Positions 54,409 through 63,100 of a DNA stretch of 64,000 nucleotides are shown one piece after another. This DNA is from Flectobacillus major DSM 103. Lineage in GTDB: Bacteria > Bacteroidota > Bacteroidia > Cytophagales > Spirosomataceae. The position numbers were made by a program, and so were the translations under genes. Position 1 is the first letter of the stretch. Every line of letters begins with the position of its first letter. The stretch lies in assembly GCF_000427405.1 (NCBI RefSeq), contig NZ_KE386491.1, forward strand, positions 5,050,947 through 5,114,946, written 5' to 3'. The notes under the pieces were generated by a model, which worked only from the letters and a program-made list of their open reading frames with translations, did not search any database and was not told the DNA's origin.

Positions 54409-55050
54409 TTATAATTTTACAAAAGGGTTATTTTTTTTCTCAAAACCGATAGTAGTACTAGGCCCATGACCCGGATATACCGTAGTGGTGTCGGGCAAAG
54501 TATATAATTTTGTTTTGATACTTTTTTCTAAATCTGCAAAGCTACACAAAGGCAAATCTGTACGCCCAACGCTTCCCCTAAAAAGTACATCGCCTCCAAT
54601 CACAAGCTGCTGACCTTTATGATAAAAAACCACATGGCCTGGTGCATGCCCTGGCGTAAATAATACCTCAAGCGTTGTATTTCCGAAAGTAATATCTGTC
54701 CCTTCTTCCAAAAAAGTATCTACCTCTGTATGCTCATAAGCAGGAAACCCCCAATAAGCTGCACGACTTGGGGCCGATTCCAGCACAGGAATATCCTTTG
54801 CGTGTAAATGTAAGCCAATCGAATAGGTTCGTTTGATAAAAGCATTTCCCAGAATGTGATCGATATGAGCGTGGGTATTGAGTAATTTGACAGGTTTAAG
54901 CTGTTTGCTGGTAATAAAATCGGTCAAAATCTTTCGTTCTTCATAAACATGGCACCCTGGGTCGATAATAACGCATTCCAAGGTTTTATCCCATAGTACG
55001 TATGTATTTTCTTGGAAAGGATTAAATGTAAAAATTTCGAGTTGTATCAT
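54409..55050 (-). CDS. Metallo-beta-lactamase-fold hydrolase (glyoxalase II-like)
   Basis: A 213-residue cytoplasmic protein with the zinc motif NTHAHIDHILG (58-68), a second-shell GHAPGHVVFYH, DVLFRGSVGRTDLP and YPGHGPSTT. This is the small glyoxalase II-like/YcbL-type group, which hydrolyses thioesters; the exact substrate is unknown. It lacks the C-terminal glutathione-binding domain of true glyoxalase II. It is followed by pssA after 28 bp. Confidence 0.9.
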   Translation of the reverse strand: MIQLEIFTFNPFQENTYVLWDKTLECVIIDPGCHVYEERKILTDFITSKQLKPVKLLNTHAHIDHILGNAFIKRTYSIGLHLHAKDIPVLESAPSRAAYWGFPAYEHTEVDTFLEEGTDITFGNTTLEVLFTPGHAPGHVVFYHKGQQLVIGGDVLFRGSVGRTDLPLCSFADLEKSIKTKLYTLPDTTTVYPGHGPSTTIGFEKKNNPFVKL

Positions 55051-55191
55051 TTTTGTATTTTGCTATGCTATACCCCAGATACCAAAAATTGGGGTAAGCT
55101 ATTATCTGCTAAGACAAAGATAATGGCTTATATCAACGAAACAAAAGGGTGTTTCAAATTGGAGAATACATCATTGGGTATTGCCCTATGC

Positions 55192-55887
55192 CTAAATACT
55201 TAACAAAAACATGGTAGGTTTTTTGTGTAAATCAGGTTTTTGTTTTTGCCATTGAGCGATACTCTTTGTTTGAATAAATTCGTCAGACCCACTAACATTA
55301 CAAGCAATACACAATTGCATAGTAGGGTTACAGATTTGGAGAATATCTTCCAGAAAAGTATTATTTCTGAAAGGAGTTTCCATAAAAATCTGGGTTTGTT
55401 GTTTTTGGGCATCTTTTTCCAAAGCTCGTAATGCTTTGTGCCGTTCTACTTTTTCAATGGGTAAATAGCCATGAAAAACAAAAGATTGTCCTGAAAAGCC
55501 TGAAGCCATTAATCCCAATAAAATAGACGAAGGCCCCACCAAAGGCCGTACCTGAATCCCCAACTGATGAGCCACCTTTACAGCCACTGCTCCGGGGTCG
55601 GCAATACCTGGACACCCCGCTTCTGACATTACACCGATAGCTTCGCCTTTCGGAACGGTTTTGAAATATGCCCGAACTTGTTCGATAGACGTATCCTTGG
55701 TTAGCTCGTAGAAATGCAATTCGTCAATTACCTTTCCTAATTTTAGTTCGCTAATAAAGCGGCGAGCCGTACGGATATTTTCCACAAAAAAATGGTTGGT
55801 GACACCAATCACCTCTTTGATTTGTGGTGCAAGTACCTGATTGGCCGTATCCGGGGCAAGCGTAGTAGGTATTAAAAAAAGAGACAT
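55192..55887 (-). CDS. SAM-dependent methyltransferase of the RsmI/tetrapyrrole methylase fold
   Basis: A 231-residue protein of the tetrapyrrole methylase superfamily. Motifs GVMSEAGCPGIADPGAVAVK, VRPLVGPSSILLGLMASGFS and FHGYLPIEK match RsmI, the 16S rRNA 2'-O-methyltransferase for C1402, but the N-terminal GNLxDxT segment of RsmI is changed (IPTTLAPDTANQVL) and the protein is about 50 residues shorter. It is probably the short RsmI-like paralogue common in Bacteroidota; the substrate is uncertain. It begins 12 bp after the alpha/beta hydrolase gene. Confidence 0.82.
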   Translation of the reverse strand: MSLFLIPTTLAPDTANQVLAPQIKEVIGVTNHFFVENIRTARRFISELKLGKVIDELHFYELTKDTSIEQVRAYFKTVPKGEAIGVMSEAGCPGIADPGAVAVKVAHQLGIQVRPLVGPSSILLGLMASGFSGQSFVFHGYLPIEKVERHKALRALEKDAQKQQTQIFMETPFRNNTFLEDILQICNPTMQLCIACNVSGSDEFIQTKSIAQWQKQKPDLHKKPTMFLLSI

Positions 55888-55899
55888 ATTTGGAAAAAA

Positions 55900-56673
55900 T
55901 TACTGGTTGACAAACTGATTCACGGTTTCAATAAATGCTTGAGGTTGATCAGCTTGTACCCAGTGGCCAGCACCTACAATGCTTACTAATTCATAATTGG
56001 GGAATAATTCCCAGATTTTACGCTCATCTTCGGGCTGAATATAGTGCGAGTTTTCGCCACGGATAAACAAAACGGGTTGTTGAATGGCCTTTTCATTGGC
56101 AAGCTCGTGCCCAACCACATCAATATTTTTAGCAATGACAGGTACATTGATTCGCCAATCAAACTGATTTCCTTTTTCGGGATTACGCCAAAGGTTTTTG
56201 AGGAGAAACTGTCGAACACCCTCCTGTTCTTCAAATCTTTTCAGAATTTCGTTGGCTTCGGTACGGCTTGCCAAATTGGGTAGGTCGATAGCCGCTAATC
56301 CTTGTAAAATCATGCTATGGTGTACAGGGTAATATTTAGGAGCAATATCTACTACAATCATTTTAGCAAAAGCATCGGGGTAGTTCATAGCAAATTGCAT
56401 CACGGTTTTGCCACCCATCGAATGTCCAACAATAATAGGGTTTTTGAGCTGATGTTCGTCGATAAACTCTTTAAGGTCGTCAGCCATTACTTCGTAATTG
56501 AACACATCGCTTCGTGGCGACTGCCCATGATTACGTTGGTCAACCATATATATACGATTTTTTTCACCCAAAACTTTGCCAATGGTAAGCCAGTTGTCTG
56601 AAGAGCCAAATATACCATGTAAAATAATGATAGGCTGACCACTTTCACCTACTTGTCTAAAATATAATTTCAT
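55900..56673 (-). CDS. Alpha/beta hydrolase (YbfF-like esterase)
   Basis: A 257-residue hydrolase. The oxyanion region is ILHGIFGSSDNW, the nucleophile elbow is VGHSMGGKT (Ser85), and the late motifs are RGENSHYI (acid) and GAGHWVQADQP (catalytic His). It resembles the YbfF/BioH-like esterases acting on short acyl esters. The ATG at 56673 (MKLYFRQVGE) is chosen; an in-frame start at 56700 adds a basic, non-conserved tail. It is followed after 12 bp by the RsmI-like gene. Confidence 0.88.
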   Translation of the reverse strand: MKLYFRQVGESGQPIIILHGIFGSSDNWLTIGKVLGEKNRIYMVDQRNHGQSPRSDVFNYEVMADDLKEFIDEHQLKNPIIVGHSMGGKTVMQFAMNYPDAFAKMIVVDIAPKYYPVHHSMILQGLAAIDLPNLASRTEANEILKRFEEQEGVRQFLLKNLWRNPEKGNQFDWRINVPVIAKNIDVVGHELANEKAIQQPVLFIRGENSHYIQPEDERKIWELFPNYELVSIVGAGHWVQADQPQAFIETVNQFVNQ

Positions 56674-56827
56674 GATGTTGTTAGTTTTTCTTTTTTGCAA
56701 AGATACGATTTACCTCAACAGGGTAATCAGTAATTATATGTAGTTTCATTTCATTTTTTTATTTTGATATGCTAAGTATGCAACAAAATATCTGAGATAT
56801 TATAGATAAAAAAAAATATATTATACC

Positions 56828-57150
56828 TTATCACGGTTTGATACAGTAGAAAATTAAATCGTAAATTAATGATTTTGAATCATGGGATAATTCTCATTTT
56901 AAGCAGAGAGTCACATATTAAAGTTGCAAATTGATTTGTAAAATATCGATACACAATAAACCGTGATAATGTCTATTAGACTTTATCACGGTTTGTAACA
57001 AGTAGGTTTAATTAATGATAATGCTTACAGACAACTCAGTCTATTTTTGATAAGTAAAAACCGTAAATTAGCGAAATTTAAGGCATTTATATATCCTTAG
57101 AAAATCAATGCAGATTATGCTCTTATCCTATAATAAATAAACCGTGATAA
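56828..57150. repeat. Four copies of AAACCGTGATAA upstream of the peptide cassette
   Basis: The 12-bp sequence TTATCACGGTTT/AAACCGTGATAA occurs at 56828-56839 (reverse), 56958-56969 (forward), 56983-56994 (reverse) and 57139-57150 (forward). The two middle copies face each other as a hairpin with inner GTCTA/TAGAC pairing. Forward copies share ATAAACCGTGATAA plus GTCTATTA; reverse copies share TTATCACGGTTTG plus ACA. No gene is seen in the 572-bp gap 56674-57245. They may be operators, RNA hairpins or the remains of a mobile element. Confidence 0.8.
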
Positions 57151-57245
57151 AGTCTATTAAATTTTATAAAATTATATGTATAATACTTTGTATTGTATAT
57201 ATTTATGTTGAAATCAAGTCCTTGTAACTTAAATTCTTCACTAAA

Positions 57246-57677
57246 ATGAAAAAGATGTTCTATGTTTTAATGTTATTATTCACCGTTACGCTGAGTGGAT
57301 ATAAACAAAGTTTAGTTTTTTCTTCAAAACAAGCTCCTATTACTCATATAAGTTCTCTTTCAGATGAGCAACTGGCTGTTCTTAATGGAAAAGGTTGCTC
57401 TTTTGGTCAATGGTTAGCTACGATTGGAGCCTGGGTAGGTTGTGCTTCAGTTTCAGGTGGGGTAGTTCCAGTGCTTGCTGCTTGTTTGGGTGCAGTTGGT
57501 GGAACAATTGATTGTATTGATATAAGTGGAAATGTGTCAAATGCCCCTCCTTGTACAGATCCTTGTCCAAATGGTGGATATGAAGAGGAGTATTCTACTT
57601 GTCAACAAATAGGAGGACAGATTCTTGGTCAATCGCAGTGTAGTTCTAATCCAAATAGAATTTGCTGTCAAGATTAG
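57246..57677 (+). CDS. Cysteine-rich bacteriocin-like precursor with double-glycine-type leader
   Basis: A 143-residue protein I do not recognise as a named family. A hydrophobic N terminus (MKKMFYVLMLLFTVTLSG) resembles a Sec signal. Residues 38-50 (LSDEQLAVLNGKG) fit the double-glycine leader pattern LSxxELxxIxGG in register (L38, S39, L43, L46, G48), except that the last position is Lys49 followed by Gly50. The part after residue 50 is Gly-rich and hydrophobic (VSGGVVPVLAACLGAVGGTI), like class II bacteriocins. It has 10 cysteines (51, 66, 80, 90, 103, 107, 119, 132, 140, 141) while the leader has none. A C39 peptidase and a CPHC oxidoreductase follow on the same strand. Confidence 0.75.
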   Translation: MKKMFYVLMLLFTVTLSGYKQSLVFSSKQAPITHISSLSDEQLAVLNGKGCSFGQWLATIGAWVGCASVSGGVVPVLAACLGAVGGTIDCIDISGNVSNAPPCTDPCPNGGYEEEYSTCQQIGGQILGQSQCSSNPNRICCQD

Positions 57678-57684
57678 ATTATAA

Positions 57685-57849
57685 ATTGGAGGCTATCTTA
57701 TCAATAGTATGTTGAATCATTCTTTTTTAGTTACTATTTCATTTTATAAAACTCTTTGCATTTGTTTTATTTAGGGATTTGATTTTGAAAGCAATGAGTT
57801 TTTGTAATAGTAAGCAGTTGTTAAGATAGCTTCCTAATTGATATTAAGG
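57685..57849. repeat. Imperfect inverted repeat between precursor and membrane gene
   Basis: GGAGGCTATCTTATCAA (57688-57704) is 15/17 complementary to 57828-57844, with AATT extensions on both sides. The 165-bp stretch could be a long-loop attenuator between the two genes or a small MITE-like insertion. No gene is seen inside. Confidence 0.5.
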
Positions 57850-57887
57850 TAATGAGATATATTTAAAAATTTAAATGGTATTAAGAA

Positions 57888-58370
57888 ATGATAAAATACT
57901 CATTTTTACAAACCAATATCTTGATGATATTCTTTCTAGTAAATAGTATATGGCCTGATCTATTTAGGAATTTAGCTTATCAAACAGTATTTTCTGTTTT
58001 TGTTGTAATTGCTACCTTACTACTTTACTTTTTTAGCTTGGGATTTCAATTAACATATAAACAATTACTGCTTAAAGGAGCTCAAATTGGTTTGATAACG
58101 GGCTTTTTTTTAGGGTTATTTTTTTATCTATATACTACTTATATAGATAAGCTTTATTTTGAACATTTAGCAGAAAAAATGGTGTCAGAATACTCATCGA
58201 AGGGATATGATGATTTTACTATTAGAAAAATGATTGTCTATCTAGGTACAACAAGAAAATATCATATAAATGAGATAAGCACTTTTATCTCAAGTATATT
58301 TAAAAACATCTCTATAGCACTTATAATAGCACCGTTTTTTACAAGAAAAGAAAATGTAACTATTGGATAA
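57888..58370 (+). CDS. DUF4199-like four-helix membrane protein
   Basis: A 160-residue inner-membrane protein with hydrophobic segments at about 5-25, 33-53, 65-90 and 134-155. The pattern of a Gly-rich third helix (GAQIGLITGFFLGLFFYLYT) followed by YIDKLYFEHLAEKMVSEYSS and a last helix ending in charged residues recalls the DUF4199 family of Bacteroidota, with unknown function. It has no cysteine, so it is not a VKOR-type oxidase. Its stop is 4 bp before the thioredoxin-like gene, which indicates an operon. By position it could be an immunity protein or export partner; this is a guess. Confidence 0.65.
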   Translation: MIKYSFLQTNILMIFFLVNSIWPDLFRNLAYQTVFSVFVVIATLLLYFFSLGFQLTYKQLLLKGAQIGLITGFFLGLFFYLYTTYIDKLYFEHLAEKMVSEYSSKGYDDFTIRKMIVYLGTTRKYHINEISTFISSIFKNISIALIIAPFFTRKENVTIG

Positions 58371-58374
58371 TCAA

Positions 58375-58959
58375 ATGAAAACTTTAAATAAAACAGCACA
58401 GATAATAGGTGGTGCAGTAGGGCTTTTTATTCTTGTTGCTACACTTTACTTTAGCAGAATAGATATTCAGGCCATTCCCCCTGCAAATAATATAGACAAA
58501 CTGGTTATTGGGCAATCTATTTCAAGCTCGAATTGGTTGTTACTAAACCCATCTAGCAAGCTTCAAGCTGATAGTTTGGAAAGAATCTATGTTGTTGTTT
58601 CTCCTTCATGTCCTCATTGTAGACATATTTTATCTATATTGAATTCAGATAAATCCTATCTGAATAAGAAAATACCTATTTTCCCTGTTTTTAGAAAAAA
58701 GGCTAATATGACAGAGATAAATAAATTGATAGAGCTTGATAAAATTAATTACCCCATTTTTAAGATTAGAGAAAAATCTGTTTTGGATTCGATCAAATTA
58801 GTACCTTCATTTATTTATACCAAAAATGGTAATGTACAGAATATTGTAATAGGTGGTGTTGCTGATAAAGAAGAGTTTAATTTACTCGTTAATTCAATTG
58901 TGAAAACCAAATGGAAACCAAACATAAAATCGCAGCAGGAGTCAGCTTGCTTACACTAA
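58375..58959 (+). CDS. Membrane-anchored thioredoxin-fold protein with CPHC motif
   Basis: A 194-residue protein. One N-terminal transmembrane helix (about 9-27, preceded by basic residues, so N-in) anchors a periplasmic thioredoxin-like domain. The active-site pair is Cys79-Pro-His-Cys82 in VVSPSCPHCRHIL and the cis-Pro is in LVPSFIYT (Pro144). CPHC is the motif of DsbA, which suggests disulfide formation. Targets could be the 10 cysteines of the peptide encoded at 57246. The ATG at 58375 is chosen because an in-frame TTG at 58363 lies inside the upstream gene. It overlaps the C39 gene by 49 bp. Confidence 0.82.
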   Translation: MKTLNKTAQIIGGAVGLFILVATLYFSRIDIQAIPPANNIDKLVIGQSISSSNWLLLNPSSKLQADSLERIYVVVSPSCPHCRHILSILNSDKSYLNKKIPIFPVFRKKANMTEINKLIELDKINYPIFKIREKSVLDSIKLVPSFIYTKNGNVQNIVIGGVADKEEFNLLVNSIVKTKWKPNIKSQQESACLH

Positions 58960-59393
58960 TATGTGCATCCTATATACCTTTTCTTCCTAAGAAGCAATTT
59001 TCTTTTAAAAATGTATTTGTACAGACAGATAGTTATTCTTGTGGGTATTGTTGTTTAAGGATGATTTTTGAGTATTATGATATTAAAAAAATAGATTACA
59101 CTAAAATGCGGAGTCAATTAGCCAGTAATAGGAAAGGGACTTCAATGCTGAATTTAAAGAGATATTCAAATACTGCAGGGCTAAAAGCTAAGGGATTAAA
59201 TGTTCCCAATTTAGAGCAGTTAGATTCTTATACTCCTTGTATTATAAGAATTAATAGCAATCATTTTGTTGTAGTAGATAGTATGAAGAATGGGTTTATT
59301 TATGTTCGAGATCCTTTGGAAGGTAATGTTATGTTTAAAAAACATGAATTGCCATCAAAATGGGATAATGTTGTATTAGTATTCCAAAAATAG
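58911..59393 (+). CDS. Stand-alone membrane-anchored C39-like peptidase
   Basis: A 160-residue protein with an N-terminal transmembrane helix (about 8-25, after METKHK, so N-in) and a C39 cysteine-peptidase domain facing the periplasm. The motif QTDSYSCGYCCLRMIFEYY carries Gln38 and Cys44; His118 in NSNHFVVVD and Asp134 in VRDPLEG complete the catalytic set. C39 peptidases normally sit at the N terminus of ABC exporters and cleave double-glycine leaders in the cytoplasm. Here there is no transporter domain and no ABC gene nearby. It overlaps the thioredoxin-like gene by 49 bp in another frame. Confidence 0.85.
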   Translation: METKHKIAAGVSLLTLICASYIPFLPKKQFSFKNVFVQTDSYSCGYCCLRMIFEYYDIKKIDYTKMRSQLASNRKGTSMLNLKRYSNTAGLKAKGLNVPNLEQLDSYTPCIIRINSNHFVVVDSMKNGFIYVRDPLEGNVMFKKHELPSKWDNVVLVFQK

Positions 59394-60165
59394 ATACACA
59401 GATAAAAAATATTGCTATAATTTGTCATAGTATTTATTGTTGTTTAAAGTTTATAACAATCTTTTTCGCAGTTTATAAGGAAATAATTTAAGTAATTATG
59501 ATATTTAGATGATAAGAGCAGTTCATCGTAATAAAGGATTGCTCTTCCTTTTCGACATTGTTTTCAGAAGCAGTAGTGTATGGTTGTGTAGGGTTGCCTT
59601 CTCATTATGTCTGAGGTATTTATATCTGTAGTTAATACTTTCAAGCAATTCTTTTTGATGTTTTTGTTGAATGACGGACTTGATTTTTACTTAAATCAAG
59701 AATAGGCTTTCTTCCTTGGCTTAGTTGTCTAAAACAAGTTGCACCATAATCAGACTCATCGTGTTTTTTCTAGCCATTAATCTTATGTTGTCTTTTGATA
59801 ACAACTAATATATTCTGTTGGTATAACAGATAATTTCAAAAACATCATTTGGCAACATAGACGGAATGGTCTTTATTTATTATGTACCTATATTCTAATA
59901 TTAAATATACTTTGCTATTTAAAATATTTTCAATGTACTGAATTTTAAAATTAATCATATCTATTTATTTATCGCCTCATACTTATTTAGATAATAAATT
60001 GTATTATTCTAATGGTTTGTTTTTGTATAATCTGAATTACTGTATGTTACATTTAATACTTTTACATTATGTTAATTTTTGTTTTTTGGGGATACTAAAA
60101 TTTTGTTGTTATTTTGCGTGTAAATTCATCCATTCAGTTTCTAACTAAATTCCAAATTCACTATC
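59394..60165. other. Long AT-rich gap between the peptide cassette and the TonB receptor
   Basis: 772 bp without a supported gene. AAGAGCA (59514-59520) and TGCTCTT (59540-59546) with CCTTTTC after them may be the cassette terminator. Around 59640-59790 the minus strand has a short open stretch of about 35 codons with no recognisable product, perhaps a gene remnant. The TonB-receptor promoter must lie near 60050-60140. Confidence 0.45.
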
Positions 60166-63100
60166 ATGAAAAAAATCTTTACCACTAAAGTAGTCATGAG
60201 TTTGCTTTTTTTACTTACGGCGACGATTTCAAGTGTACGGGTTTTTGCACAGGTAACCACTTCTTCAATTTCAGGTATAGTAACCGATACTAAGGGAGAA
60301 GCATTACCAGGTGCAAGTGTGATTGCTATTCACACACCATCAGGTACACGTTATGGTATTTCTACGAATGCATCTGGGCGTTATGCCTTATCAGGTGTTC
60401 GTGTAGGTGGCCCTTTTACTATTAAAGTAACATTTGTTGGTTTCAGAGAACAGGTAAAAGAAAGTGTTTACACTACCCTTGCTTCTACTACTGTTCTTGA
60501 TTTCAAATTAAGTGACGAAGGTACAGTACTAAACGAAGTGAAAGTTACATCTACTATAAGTAATGTAATGAGTGAAAACAGGCTAGGTGCTATCACTAAT
60601 ATCGGTAGAGAACAAATCTCATCTCTCCCTTCAATCAGTCGAAATATTAACGATTTGACACGCCTTACTCCACAAGCTAATGGTACATCAATTGGAGGTG
60701 GTAACTATCGTCAAAATAATATTACGGTAGATGGTGCAGACTTTAACAATAACTTTGGTATTGGAGGAAATTTACCTGGAGGTAATGCTTCCCCCATTTC
60801 ATTAGATGCACTTGAGCAAATCTCAGTAAACGTTACTCCGTATGATGTTCGTCAATCAGGTTTTATTGGTAGTGCTATTAATGCTGTAACGCGTTCAGGT
60901 ACAAATCAGGTTTCTGGTTCTGCTTACACATATTTCAGAAATGAAGGCATGCAAGGGAATAAAATTGGAGATCAAACATTCATAAAACAAGATCTTCAGT
61001 ACAAGCAATATGGTTTTAGATTAGGAGGACCACTGATTAAAAATAAATTGTTTTACTTTGTAAACGGAGAATTTGAAAGACAGACAACTCCAGGGCCTTC
61101 TCAAATTGCTGCTACTGCTGCACTTCCATTCTCGCAAGCGAATCCACAAGTATCTCGTCCAACTGTTGATGAAATGAATACTATTAGTCAGTACCTTGCA
61201 GACAAGTATGGATATGTAACGGGACCATATCAGGGATATTCATCTAAAAGTTTTAGTAATAAGTTTTTAGCTAGATTAGACTGGAATATTTCTCAGAAAC
61301 ACAAATTAAATGTTCGTTACAGTTTTTTAGAAAGTGAGTCTTCAAGAATTCAACCTAGTACATCAACATCTCCATTTGTTAACCTTTACCCTCAAAATCG
61401 TCAAAGTACTCAAGCCCTACAATATGAGAACTCAGGATATTTCCAGGCTGCCAATTTTTACTCATTTGCAGCTGAATTAAACTCATTCTTAGGTAAAGCA
61501 TCTAATACTTTGCGTGTAACTTATACACGTCAAAACGACCCACGAACAACTAAAGGAGGGCAATTCCCTTTTGTTGATATTTTAAAAGATGGAAACCCTT
61601 TGACTTCGTTTGGGACAGAGTTGTTCTCTTATGGAAACCTAAGAGATGTTAAAACTTGGTCTATTGTTGATAATGTTGAAATGACAATTGGTAAAAATAA
61701 TTTAACATTTGGGGTTCAGGCTGATTTTAATGAAACTAAAAACGGATTCCAACGTTTTGGTACAGGCTATTATGTATTTAATACTTGGGATGATTTTGTC
61801 ACAGGAAAACTTCCTACTGCTTATGGTTTAACATACTCATTGGCTCCAGGTTTTGCTCAAGTATTTCCATCATTTAAGTTTGCTCAGTATTCTGCTTATG
61901 CTCAAGATGAAATTAACGTAAATAGAAAATTGAAATTGACTGGTGGTATTCGTTTGGACTATGCAACATTCCCTAATAGTCAACAAGACCATCCACTTAT
62001 ATCTCAATTGACATTTGAAAGTGGACAAAAAGTAAACACAGGGCAGTTCCCTGATTCTCGATTGATGTTTTCTCCAAGATTTGGATTTAATTATGATGTA
62101 AAAGGTGACCGTTCTATTCAAGTAAGAGGTGGGTCTGGTATTTTTACTGGTCGAGTTCCTTTTGTATGGATCGTTTCTCAAGTGGGTGATGCGGGTATGT
62201 TACAGGTTACGCAAACTTGGCAAGGCTCAAATGTTCCTGGCCCATTCCGTATAGAACCGTATTACCCAACTACAGTTCCTCAAGCTGGTGTAAGTATTCC
62301 TACAGGTGGTACTACTACTATTTCACCTAATTTCAAAATGCCACAAACTTGGAAAAGTAGTTTAGCTGTAGATGTTCAACTACCACTAGGCATTGTAGGT
62401 TCAGTAGAAGCAATTTATAACAAAGATATCAATACCGCTTATTTCAGAAATATTAACTTGAACGCTCCTCAAGCGTTGAATGTGAGTGGTTATCCTGATA
62501 GTCGTTTAATTTATGGAGCAACTAATACTGCTAAATATATAAATCCTCTTACCTCTGCTGGTCAGTATAGTGCAACAGGAACTACAGCATATAACGTTAC
62601 ACAGTTAGGTAATTCAAATCAAGGATATTATTTCTCTTTCAATGCTAAATTAGAGAAACAATTTTCAAATGGATTATCTGCTATGCTTTCTTATGTAAAA
62701 AATGATTCAAAGAATTTATTTGATGGCAGTGGCGACCAACCAGCATCTGCATGGCAAGGTACTGCAACTGTGAATGGATCTAATAGCCCCGTATTAAGCT
62801 ATGCTAATTATGTAGTTCCTACTCGTATTATTGGGGCTGTAACCTATAGAAAAGAGTATTTGAAGCATTTAGCAACAAGTGTTTCGTTAGTCTATGAAGG
62901 TTCTTCGATTGGTCGTTTTTCTTATACTTATAGTGCTGATATTAACAGAGATGGTGCTAACGCAGATTTGATTTATATTCCTAAAGACCCGAGTGAAATT
63001 ACTTTTGTTTCTCAGACTATCGGTTCTGGTGCTAGTGCTGTAACTTATACTGCTCAACAGCAGAGTGATGCCTTTTTTAAATATATTGAGCAAGATGATT

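Noticed and set aside
56828..57150. CRISPR array
   Set aside because: The four 12-bp repeats alternate in orientation and the spacing is irregular; no cas genes are present.
57888..58370. VKOR-type disulfide oxidase in the peptide cassette
   Set aside because: The four-helix protein has no cysteine at all, so it cannot be the redox partner of the CPHC protein.
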